A program made the position numbers and the translations under genes. Below the pieces are notes generated by a model that had not been told where the DNA came from, did not search any database, and saw nothing but the letters and a program-made list of their open reading frames with translations. 10,000 nucleotides of DNA, from assembly GCA_020217115.1 (NCBI GenBank), contig JAIWOA010000078.1, positions 1 through 10,000 of the forward strand, read 5' to 3'. The number at the start of each line of letters is the position of its first letter. The stretch's first letter is position 1. This document shows, one piece after another, positions 1 through 6,695 of the stretch. This DNA comes from Calditerrivibrio sp. Its GTDB lineage: Bacteria; Chrysiogenota; Deferribacteres; Deferribacterales; Calditerrivibrionaceae.

Positions 1-747
1 GCTATATCATCTTTCCCTTTGACAAGTGGTTTTACTTCAAAATCTTTAATAATTGCAGCATCTGTTGAAGAACACAAGACACTTATTTATCATATTCTAC
101 TCTTAGCCTCCGCTGGTGTTTTTCTCCATGCAGGGATAAAATTTCCATATTTTGTATTTTTTCAAAAAGATTCTGGACTTAGACCTGTTGAGGCTCCTAA
201 AAATATGCTGATAGCAATGGGATTTGTAAGTTTTTTGTGTATACTTTTGGGAATTTACCCACAGGTATTGTACAATATATTACCATACCCGGTTAATTAT
301 GTTCCATATACTGCATCACATGTATTATTACAGTTACAGATACTTATGTTTTCCGCTGCTGCATTTTTCTTTATGTTGCCTATGTTGAAAAGAACGGAAA
401 CTATAACTCTTGATACAGACTGGTTTTATAGAAAAGGTAGCGTTTTATTCCTTAAATTTGTGGATAAATTTATAATAAATTACGGTAATAAGATAAAAGA
501 ATTTTTATTTTATTCTGTTCCAGAAAAATTTGGTATGATACTTTCAAACCCCTCAGGGTTATTAAAAGTTATTTACAATATGGTTTACTACAAAATAGTA
601 GAGGATAATAAAGAGATTTATGTTAGATACAGGGATAAATTAAAAGATATAGAGAGTGTGAAAACTGTTGTGCATCTTGGAGATTCACTCCTCTGGGTGA
701 TGATATTTCTATTCCTATATCTTTTTATTTACTATATTTCTCTATAG
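1..747 (+). CDS. Proton antiporter subunit, MrpD/NuoM-like (5' partial)
   Basis: The reading frame is open from base 1 to the TAG at 745-747, so this is the last 248 codons of a longer gene. An internal TTG at 19 is not a credible start. The visible protein resembles the C-terminal third of the proton-conducting membrane subunits shared by Mrp-type Na+/H+ antiporters and complex I (NuoL/M/N). It opens with the end of a conserved helix (FPLTSGFTSKSL). A hydrophobic segment follows with the AGVFLHAGIKFPYFVFF motif, then a helix around LIAMGFVSFLCILLGIYP, another around LLQLQILMFSAAAFFFML, a hydrophilic, partly amphipathic stretch of about 90 residues beginning near DTDWFYRK, and a final helix near the end. 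The role would be ion translocation across the inner membrane as part of a multi-subunit complex. Sibling subunits would lie to the left, outside the window. It could equally be named as a complex-I-like subunit. The family is clear; the exact complex and the ion are not. Confidence 0.8.
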   Translation, partial: AISSFPLTSGFTSKSLIIAASVEEHKTLIYHILLLASAGVFLHAGIKFPYFVFFQKDSGLRPVEAPKNMLIAMGFVSFLCILLGIYPQVLYNILPYPVNYVPYTASHVLLQLQILMFSAAAFFFMLPMLKRTETITLDTDWFYRKGSVLFLKFVDKFIINYGNKIKEFLFYSVPEKFGMILSNPSGLLKVIYNMVYYKIVEDNKEIYVRYRDKLKDIESVKTVVHLGDSLLWVMIFLFLYLFIYYISL

Positions 748-755
748 GGAAGAAA

Positions 756-2750
756 TTACTCTACGATTTTCTCCATATCAGACTGGAGATTCTTTTTGGA
801 AGCTGTAGATTTCTTTTTGATATATACACCGTTTGATTTCAAAATCCACGATTTCTGGTTGTCTTCTATATTCATATATAAATAGTTAATAAGCTGATTT
901 TTCAGTTCATTTTGTTCAACTTCAAAGAGTATCTCTACCCTTTTATCAAGATTTCTAACCATCCAGTCTGCTGTGGAGAGAAAAACCCTCCCATTTCCAC
1001 CACTCTTGAAGAATAGCACCCTTGGATGTTCGAGAAATCTTCCTATTATACTTTTTATGGAAATATTTTCACTTTGCCCCTTAACACCTGGGACCACTGA
1101 TGTTATACCCCTTATAATAAGATCTATCTTTACACCAGCCTTTGATGCTTCGTAAAGCTTTAAGGTGATCTCTTTATCGTATAGAGAGTTTAGTTTGGCA
1201 ATTATTTGCGCAGGTTTACCCATTTTTGCAAAATATATCTCATTGTCTATCAGAGATATTATCTTTTTTCGAAGGTATATGGGGGCTACACTTATTTTTT
1301 CCCATTTTAAAGGGTCTGAATAGCTCATTATGAAATTAAAGAGCTTTACAACATCGTTACCTATAACATCGTTTGCTGTTATAAAGTCTATATCTGTATA
1401 AAGTTTAGCTGTTGTTTCATTGTAGTTACCTGTGGAAAGATGACTGTACCTAACAATTTTACCTTTTTCTTTTCTCACCACGAGCAATGCTTTGGCATGA
1501 ATCTTCAGATCAACAAATCCATAGGATACGATACATCCAGCTTTCTCCAATCTCTCTGCCCATTCAAGATTTTTTTCCTCATCAAACCTTGCCTTCAGTT
1601 CTATAACAACACAGACATGCTTCCCAGACAACGCAGCTTTTTCAAGGGATTGCATTATAGTTGAATCCCTATTAGCTCTGTAGAGTGTCATTTTTATTGC
1701 AATTACATCGGGATCTTCAGCTGCCTGAGCTATCATTCTACCTATAACCCCAAAATCGTTGTAAGGTCTAAACATCAGAATATCTTTTTCTTTTATTATG
1801 CTAAAGAAATCCCCTTTTTTTAGTGAATCAGGAACTTTATATTTTATAGGTTTATATTTTAGATTGTCATTATCTATATTAATACCTATAAGAAATCTGT
1901 AGTCTATTATTTCATCATAATAGTAGATGTCAACTTCTTCTATGTTGAAAGACTTTTTAAGGATCATTTTGGATGTTTCTGAAAATTTCCCAGATAGCTC
2001 TAAACGTACAGGTTCACCTGTGACTCTTTTACTAAGAGAATTTTTTATTTCGCTGTAGAGGTCTTCTACCTCTTCATTTTGAAAATTTAGATCTGCATTT
2101 CTGGTGATTCTAAAATAAAAACTTTCCAGTATTTCTGAGTCGTTGTAAATAGTTTTCAGGAAATGTTCAATTATATCTTCCAATAGAAATATATGGGTAA
2201 AATTCCCATCTTTAAATATATAATACTTCTTAATATTTCCTGGTATTATTATAATTGAGTTGTACTGGTTGCCATCTTTTATTATCGAGGTAAAAATGTT
2301 TGTATTCAAGTTATGAATAAATGGAAAGGGGTTTGATGGACTTATTGTTATTGGTGAAATTTGTGGTAATATTTCATTATAGAAAAGTGAATCTATGGGG
2401 AAATCTCCAAATTTATCTGATTTAAGGAAGATATTGTGGTTTTCGCATTCCAGCTTTATTTTAGTAAATATATCATGTTGATCATTTATAAGGGATTTGG
2501 TTTTTTCTTTTATCTTTATCAACTGATCTTGTGGATATAATCCAGAAATTTCAGGTTTATTAAGTCCAGATTTTATTTGATCTTTTATTCCAGCTACCCT
2601 GATCATGAAAAATTCGTCGAGGTTTGATGAAAATATTCCAATATACTTTAGTTTTTCAAGTAATGGAACATCTTTGTCGGTAGCCTCTTTTAAAACTCGT
2701 TCATTGAAAGATAGCCAGCTAAGCTCTCTATTAAAAAAGATATCACTCAT
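756..2750 (-). CDS. ppk1: Polyphosphate kinase 1
   Basis: Reversibly transfers the terminal phosphate of ATP to a growing inorganic polyphosphate chain; cytoplasmic or membrane-associated. At 664 aa it is close to the usual 680-700. The N domain begins with the typical FFNRELSWLSFNERVL and continues with SSNLDEFFMIRVAGI (about residues 6-55). The catalytic phospholipase-D-like half has DPDVIAIKMTLYR (347-358), ARFDEEKNLEWA (387-398) and two histidine motifs: KIHAK with His418, aligning with the phosphorylated His435 of the E. coli enzyme, and LEHPRV with His575, aligning with His592. The spacing of 157 residues is the same as in E. coli. STADWMVRNLDKRVE (592-606) is also conserved. The enzyme therefore looks active. 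The ATG overlaps the end of the upstream Ppx-like gene by 8 bases, and AAGG seven bases upstream (complement of 2758-2761) can serve as ribosome-binding site. It is the last gene of the - strand cluster and converges on the antiporter gene with an 8-base gap. Confidence 0.97.
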   Translation of the reverse strand: MSDIFFNRELSWLSFNERVLKEATDKDVPLLEKLKYIGIFSSNLDEFFMIRVAGIKDQIKSGLNKPEISGLYPQDQLIKIKEKTKSLINDQHDIFTKIKLECENHNIFLKSDKFGDFPIDSLFYNEILPQISPITISPSNPFPFIHNLNTNIFTSIIKDGNQYNSIIIIPGNIKKYYIFKDGNFTHIFLLEDIIEHFLKTIYNDSEILESFYFRITRNADLNFQNEEVEDLYSEIKNSLSKRVTGEPVRLELSGKFSETSKMILKKSFNIEEVDIYYYDEIIDYRFLIGINIDNDNLKYKPIKYKVPDSLKKGDFFSIIKEKDILMFRPYNDFGVIGRMIAQAAEDPDVIAIKMTLYRANRDSTIMQSLEKAALSGKHVCVVIELKARFDEEKNLEWAERLEKAGCIVSYGFVDLKIHAKALLVVRKEKGKIVRYSHLSTGNYNETTAKLYTDIDFITANDVIGNDVVKLFNFIMSYSDPLKWEKISVAPIYLRKKIISLIDNEIYFAKMGKPAQIIAKLNSLYDKEITLKLYEASKAGVKIDLIIRGITSVVPGVKGQSENISIKSIIGRFLEHPRVLFFKSGGNGRVFLSTADWMVRNLDKRVEILFEVEQNELKNQLINYLYMNIEDNQKSWILKSNGVYIKKKSTASKKNLQSDMEKIVE

Positions 2751-4257
2751 AGTTTAGCCTTGCCTCAAAAGTTATTGGTACTCCAAAAGTTTCAAGAAAG
2801 TCTCTATTTTTTCTGTTAAATACTTTTTCCTCTATATATGGGATATCACGGCATACAGCAGTTATTCTTATCATAGTATCTGAGATTGAGAGATTTATAT
2901 CTTGAATAATTTGCATATGACTGGCATCGAGGGAATCGGCAATTTTAAGTAATGCAACCAGTTTTTTTACAGTTAGAAGTTCATTTGGAGTGAGTTTTGA
3001 CAGTGTATCATCTGATCTTATCTTTTTTTCCCTGTGCATAAAAGATATTATTGATATTAGCTTCATATCTCTTTTGTCATAACCAGGCATTTTAAATGAG
3101 TTTATTATGTATGCTGAATGTTCATGGTGGTTATGGATGTCTATATAATAACCTATATCGTGTAAAATTGCCGAAGCTTCAAGGAGAAACTTCTCATTTT
3201 CACCGAGGGAATGGATTTCTTGAAGTTCATTAAATAGTTTAATGGCAAAGTATGAAACTTTTTTGGCATGTGTTTCATCAAGGTTGTACTTTTTACCATA
3301 ATGAAAAAAGTTTTTTATCAGTCTTTTTTTAACACTTTTATCTTTAATCTTTTTGGAGTAATACAACAACAGTTGGTTTGGGAATGTCTGCTTACTAAAC
3401 AGCATCTCCTTAACATTCATTGTGTTCATTACTGAAAGGTACAGCCTTAAAGTTGGAAGCAGTATCTCCCCATTGTAATCACTTATATTTAGACTTTCTG
3501 ATATCGCTTTGGGATCAAAATGTTTGAAATTTTTATAAAGATTTTCGATATCAATCTTTTTTATACTATTTTTGGTTGGTTTTATTATCTCTTCCAACAA
3601 ATTTATAGAACTTCCAGAGCCTATCAGGTATTTTATATCTGTTATATTTTTACAATATTGACGGATCTGATTTGTAAGTTTTTCTGCATATATATCGTAG
3701 GCTCTGTATTTTAGATCATTTTTTATATTTTTCACAAATTCAGCAATTCTAAGACTTCCATATGGTAGCACAGAGGAAAAGAGATTTATTCCATTCTGGA
3801 ATATGTTGATTCCTACATTTCCACTGGAAAAATTTAATAAAAAAACACCACTTTTTTCGTATTTTTCAAAATCATGTATATCGTTTTTTATTGCGAGATA
3901 CTTTACATAGACCTCTTCTAATTCATCTATTATTGCAAGCTCGATACCTGTTTTAGTTTTTATCCTATCTATGAAAAAATATCTATTTTCTGCGTCCCTT
4001 ACACTGCTTGTACATATCGCTTTATAGCTTTTCCATAAATCGTATTCCGTTAATTTATCTCCAAATTTTTTCATTATTTCTACAGCTTTATTTAAACTTT
4101 CAAGGGTTATGAACCCTTTTGAAAAAGTATCTCTACCAAGTCTTAAAGGGTTTACCAGGTATTCAATTATTTTCTCTTCACCATTATTAAACTCACTTAT
4201 CTGCATCCTTATTGCACTTGCACCAATATTAATTACAGCGTAATGACCATTTTTCAT
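2743..4257 (-). CDS. Degenerate Ppx/GppA-like protein with intact HD domain
   Basis: A 504-aa protein with the length and layout of Ppx/GppA phosphatases: an actin-like (ASKHA) N-terminal half to about residue 300 and an HD-type helical domain from about 315. The phosphate-handling motifs are largely lost when aligned by eye with the neighbouring paralogue. DLGSNS is replaced by NIGASA (Asp to Asn10), DIGGGSSE by FSSGNVGI (about 143-150), CTGGTANN by IGSGSSIN, and the EPRRSD stretch before ILLP by SDYNGE. A Glu at the usual catalytic position (Glu115, in DELEEV) remains. The HD half keeps His330, His366-Asp367 in AILHDIGYY, His375/377/378/380 and Asp441 in KIADSLDASH, so metal binding is likely. 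My inference is a pseudo-phosphatase acting as a regulator, or an enzyme working through its HD domain. The start ATG overlaps the upstream stop (ATGA) and has AAGGT nine bases upstream (complement of 4267-4271). No frameshift is seen and the reading frame is clean, which argues against a decaying pseudogene. Confidence 0.85.
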   Translation of the reverse strand: MKNGHYAVINIGASAIRMQISEFNNGEEKIIEYLVNPLRLGRDTFSKGFITLESLNKAVEIMKKFGDKLTEYDLWKSYKAICTSSVRDAENRYFFIDRIKTKTGIELAIIDELEEVYVKYLAIKNDIHDFEKYEKSGVFLLNFSSGNVGINIFQNGINLFSSVLPYGSLRIAEFVKNIKNDLKYRAYDIYAEKLTNQIRQYCKNITDIKYLIGSGSSINLLEEIIKPTKNSIKKIDIENLYKNFKHFDPKAISESLNISDYNGEILLPTLRLYLSVMNTMNVKEMLFSKQTFPNQLLLYYSKKIKDKSVKKRLIKNFFHYGKKYNLDETHAKKVSYFAIKLFNELQEIHSLGENEKFLLEASAILHDIGYYIDIHNHHEHSAYIINSFKMPGYDKRDMKLISIISFMHREKKIRSDDTLSKLTPNELLTVKKLVALLKIADSLDASHMQIIQDINLSISDTMIRITAVCRDIPYIEEKVFNRKNRDFLETFGVPITFEARLNYE

Positions 4258-5798
4258 TCGATTTCTACCTTGTAATTAGTATATTTTTCAAAAAAATCTT
4301 TCTTTTCGTGGAAATTTTCTTTTTCCATAGAAATATCTCCATTGTATATCAACTTAAATTTTGCAGTTTTTTCTGAAAAGGATATTTTTATATCTGTAAC
4401 CCTGTTACTATGGGTTCTATCGAGGGCATCGGCAATCCTTAGTATTGCAGACAGTTTTATTATTTTTACTATATCTTTTTCAAGGGCAATACTAAACATT
4501 TTATCAGATTTTTTGGGTAATCTTTTCCTGTGGTATCTGGCAATCTGACTTATTATAAATTTCTCATAGGAATTAAAACCTGTAAGATCTGTATTTTGTA
4601 TCAAGTATTCAGAGTGCAGGTGATGCTTGGAGAGTGATATAAAATTTCCAATATCATGGAGCATAGATGCAGCATGGAGATAACTCCAATCAGATTCTTC
4701 CAATTTTATATTCTTTCTGCACTGTGAAAAAATTATGTGGGCAAGTTTTGTAACCTGATTGGCATGGGCTTCGTCAAAATCAAATTTGTTACCTATTTCA
4801 GTTAATCTTGCTACATTTACATCTGTTTCAAGGGTCTGGAAAGGTAATCTTATGCCAAAATTATTTAAAGTATCAATGATCAAACCTGTCCTGAGCCCTC
4901 CTGAAAATGTGTAAAAACCTCCCCTACCAGTAACTTCTAAAAGTTGGTCTATTTGAACTGCAACTGGCAATAAAATATCTGATCTTCTGGGTTCTACACC
5001 TTTAATTCTCGCAATTGTAGAGCTCTTTTTCTTTTTTATTGATGTTATAAATTCCCTTAAAAATTCCCTTGGCACATATTTTATTACGTTTGAAGTATCT
5101 TTTTTATCTTTGAAGTAATGTATCAGTGCGATGTTGTTAGCTGTACCACCTGTGCATATTAATGCATCAGTTTCATAATCATGAAACTCACTCAGCTCTT
5201 TTCTTAAAAATTGCTTTAAATGTTCAAACTCGTAAACTGTAGGTGGATCTTTCTGTAGAAATTGGTACTTCAATCTTGCACCACCAAGTTTTTTGGTAAC
5301 AATTTTTTCTATCTCCCCATATTTTGAGTAGATAAACTCAGAGCTTCCACCACCTATATCTGTTATGATGGATCTATACCTTTTTATATCAAAGGAGCTT
5401 TTTACTCCTAAGAAGGAAAGTTTGGCTTCAAGTTGTCCATCTATAATTTCCAGAGGTATATTAAAGTTTCTTCTAATACTGTCTACTACATCTTTTCCGT
5501 TTGGTGAACCTCTAAGTGTAGCTGTAGCAACGGCTCTAACATGAAAAACATTATGATTGTCTATCAGAGTTTTCATATCTGAAAAAATCTTATATATTTT
5601 TTCAGTTGATTCATTTGTTAAAATACCATTTTTGAACAGATCGTCTCCAATCCTTATCAATTCTTTATATTCACAAACTATTTTATAGCTTTTTTCATAC
5701 ACTGTGGCAATTTGCAGCCTAACACTATTGCTCCCCAAATCTATCACACAAATATTTTTATTTAGAACACTTTTTGCATCCATGAGTAATATTACCAT
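4254..5798 (-). CDS. ppx: Exopolyphosphatase / pppGpp phosphohydrolase (Ppx/GppA family) with HD domain
   Basis: Members of this family release phosphate from the ends of polyphosphate chains and/or convert pppGpp to ppGpp in the cytoplasm; sequence alone does not separate the two. At 514 aa it is full-length. The ASKHA domain has CVIDLGSNSVRLQI (Asp20, first phosphate loop), AVATATLRGSPNG (89-101), the catalytic-type Glu124 in IDGQLEAKLSFLGV, TDIGGGSSEF (146-155), CTGGTANN (215-222), GVEPRRSDILLP (267-278) and FSGGLRTGLI (298-307). The C-terminal HD domain has His345, LHDIGNF with His381-Asp382, His392/393/395, RYHRKRLP and Asp457 in RIADALDRTH. All expected active-site motifs are present. 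Start choice is uncertain: Met1 (5798) and Met6 (5783) both lack a good ribosome-binding site. A TATAAT on this strand (complement of 5801-5806) would, if a real -10, put transcription start near 5794 and favour Met6. It has no recognisable -35, so read-through from the J-domain gene 36 bases upstream is just as likely. Confidence 0.93.
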   Translation of the reverse strand: MVILLMDAKSVLNKNICVIDLGSNSVRLQIATVYEKSYKIVCEYKELIRIGDDLFKNGILTNESTEKIYKIFSDMKTLIDNHNVFHVRAVATATLRGSPNGKDVVDSIRRNFNIPLEIIDGQLEAKLSFLGVKSSFDIKRYRSIITDIGGGSSEFIYSKYGEIEKIVTKKLGGARLKYQFLQKDPPTVYEFEHLKQFLRKELSEFHDYETDALICTGGTANNIALIHYFKDKKDTSNVIKYVPREFLREFITSIKKKKSSTIARIKGVEPRRSDILLPVAVQIDQLLEVTGRGGFYTFSGGLRTGLIIDTLNNFGIRLPFQTLETDVNVARLTEIGNKFDFDEAHANQVTKLAHIIFSQCRKNIKLEESDWSYLHAASMLHDIGNFISLSKHHLHSEYLIQNTDLTGFNSYEKFIISQIARYHRKRLPKKSDKMFSIALEKDIVKIIKLSAILRIADALDRTHSNRVTDIKISFSEKTAKFKLIYNGDISMEKENFHEKKDFFEKYTNYKVEIE

Positions 5799-5834
5799 TA
5801 ATTATACAATTTACAATATTTTGTTTTGATTTTT

Positions 5835-6482
5835 TTATTTTTTTAATTTTGATAACATTTTTTTTACAAATGACTTAGGCTTAAGATTATCGATTAATTC
5901 GTTTATATCTTCAAGATTATAATTCATAGCTTTTGCTTTTTCTAAGTTTATCAATGACATTTCAGCTCTTCCCAGTAGGTAGTAACATTTTCCGAGGAGA
6001 TAAAAATTCTCATTTCTAATAGGTTCTATCTCCACAAGTTTTATTGCGTACTCCAATGCCTCCATGAGTCTCCTCTTTTTTGTGAAAAGTACCCTGATTA
6101 TCTGCCTTATATATCTCGGGTTTTCTGGCTGTTTTCTGTGACATATCAAAAAACATTCAAGAGCAGAGTTCATGTCCCCTTTTTTCATCAAATTTAATCC
6201 ATTGAGGTAGTAATGTTCTAAACTTTTTTCTTCCTTGTCTTCTTCAGTCTTGTTGTTCTGTTCTTTTATGTCAAAATTATGTTTTGAAAGAAAGTTGTAA
6301 GCCTCATTAATTTCATTAAACTTATTCAGTGCCTCTTTGTAATCTTCACCTGCTTTGTCTTGAAATCTGTCAGGGTGATACTTTTTTATTAGTCGGTAAT
6401 AGCTTGACTTTAGCTCTTCTTTAGAAAAGTTATAGTCGAGCTCCATAATAGATGTATAGTAATCAATTTTTTTGCTATCCAT
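5835..6482 (-). CDS. J-domain protein with TPR-like repeats
   Basis: A small cytoplasmic co-chaperone-like protein. The N-terminal J domain (about residues 9-70 counting from the upstream ATG) shows YYTSIMELDYNFSKEELKS, then YHPDRF with the essential His-Pro-Asp triad at 40-42, then FNEINEAYNFLS. This is the element that stimulates DnaK ATPase. A charged linker (about 73-92, rich in Glu, Lys and Asn) follows. Then come two or three TPR-like helix pairs at about 94-127, 128-157 and 160-194 (HYYLNGLNLMKKGDMNSALECF; NFYLLGKCYYLLGRAEMSLINLEKAK). A basic, Lys-rich tail ends the protein. There is no Gly/Phe region, zinc-finger region or C-terminal substrate domain, so this is not DnaJ itself. I prefer the ATG at 6480-6482: it has GGGGGA a few bases upstream. 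The earlier in-frame ATG at 6494 has no ribosome-binding site and coincides with the transcription start predicted from the promoter at 6501-6528. First gene of the polyphosphate cluster; substrate unknown. Confidence 0.85.
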   Translation of the reverse strand: MDSKKIDYYTSIMELDYNFSKEELKSSYYRLIKKYHPDRFQDKAGEDYKEALNKFNEINEAYNFLSKHNFDIKEQNNKTEEDKEEKSLEHYYLNGLNLMKKGDMNSALECFLICHRKQPENPRYIRQIIRVLFTKKRRLMEALEYAIKLVEIEPIRNENFYLLGKCYYLLGRAEMSLINLEKAKAMNYNLEDINELIDNLKPKSFVKKMLSKLKK

Positions 6483-6500
6483 ATGTTCCCCCATAAATAA

Positions 6501-6528
6501 ATGATAACATAATTTGTGTAATAATCAA
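6501..6528 (-). promoter_or_regulatory. Candidate sigma-70 promoter for the J-domain/ppx/ppk cluster
   Basis: On the - strand TTGATT (complement of 6523-6528) is followed after 16 bases by TATCAT (complement of 6501-6506). Transcription would start near 6494, giving a leader of about 12 bases that contains GGGGGA before the preferred ATG at 6482. The AT-rich background makes chance matches common, but position and spacing fit. Confidence 0.5.
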
Positions 6529-6536
6529 TAAAAAAT

Positions 6537-6652
6537 AAAAATAGTTAAGTAATACTTTATATTTTAAGGTGAGAATAGGTTACAATACAACAAAAATAGT
6601 TTTCTTATCTTATTGTTATATTTTAATATTAATTTTAACTTGACTATTTTTG
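6537..6652. repeat. Three copies of an AAAAATAGT(T) motif in the divergent promoter region
   Basis: AAAAATAGTT occurs exactly at 6537-6546 and again at 6592-6601. The reverse complement of the overlapping ten-base word CAAAAATAGT (6591-6600) occurs at 6643-6652, overlapping the -35 of the TAXI promoter. The first copy lies just upstream of the -35 of the opposing promoter. Could be operator sites for a shared regulator, or coincidence in very AT-rich DNA. Confidence 0.3.
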
Positions 6653-6667
6653 AAAATATATTATTAT
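6640..6667 (+). promoter_or_regulatory. Candidate sigma-70 promoter for the TAXI TRAP operon
   Basis: TTGACT (6640-6645), a 16-base spacer, then TATTAT (6662-6667). The predicted start near 6674 leaves a leader of about 22 bases holding AGGAGG at 6685-6690, five bases before the ATG at 6696. Sequence around it is strongly AT-rich, as usual for an active promoter. Confidence 0.55.
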
Positions 6668-6695
6668 TAAATAACTATACTATTAGGAGGAATTA

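Noticed and set aside
19..21. TTG as the start of the first gene
   Set aside because: The frame is open to base 1 and the codons before it encode conserved residues of the same helix; the gene is simply cut by the window edge.
685..700. Small stem TCACTC/GGGTGA near the end of the antiporter gene as a terminator
   Set aside because: Weak six-pair stem including a G-T pair, inside coding sequence, with no T-run directly after it.
2743..4257. Calling the second Ppx-like gene a decaying pseudogene
   Set aside because: No stop or frameshift interrupts it, the start is coupled to the upstream gene, and the HD residues are preserved, which indicates continued selection.
5801..5830. TATAAT on the - strand as a dedicated promoter for the canonical ppx gene
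   Set aside because: The hexamer is perfect, but no -35 appears at 16-18 bases and TATAAT arises easily in this AT-rich gap; kept only as a note on start choice.
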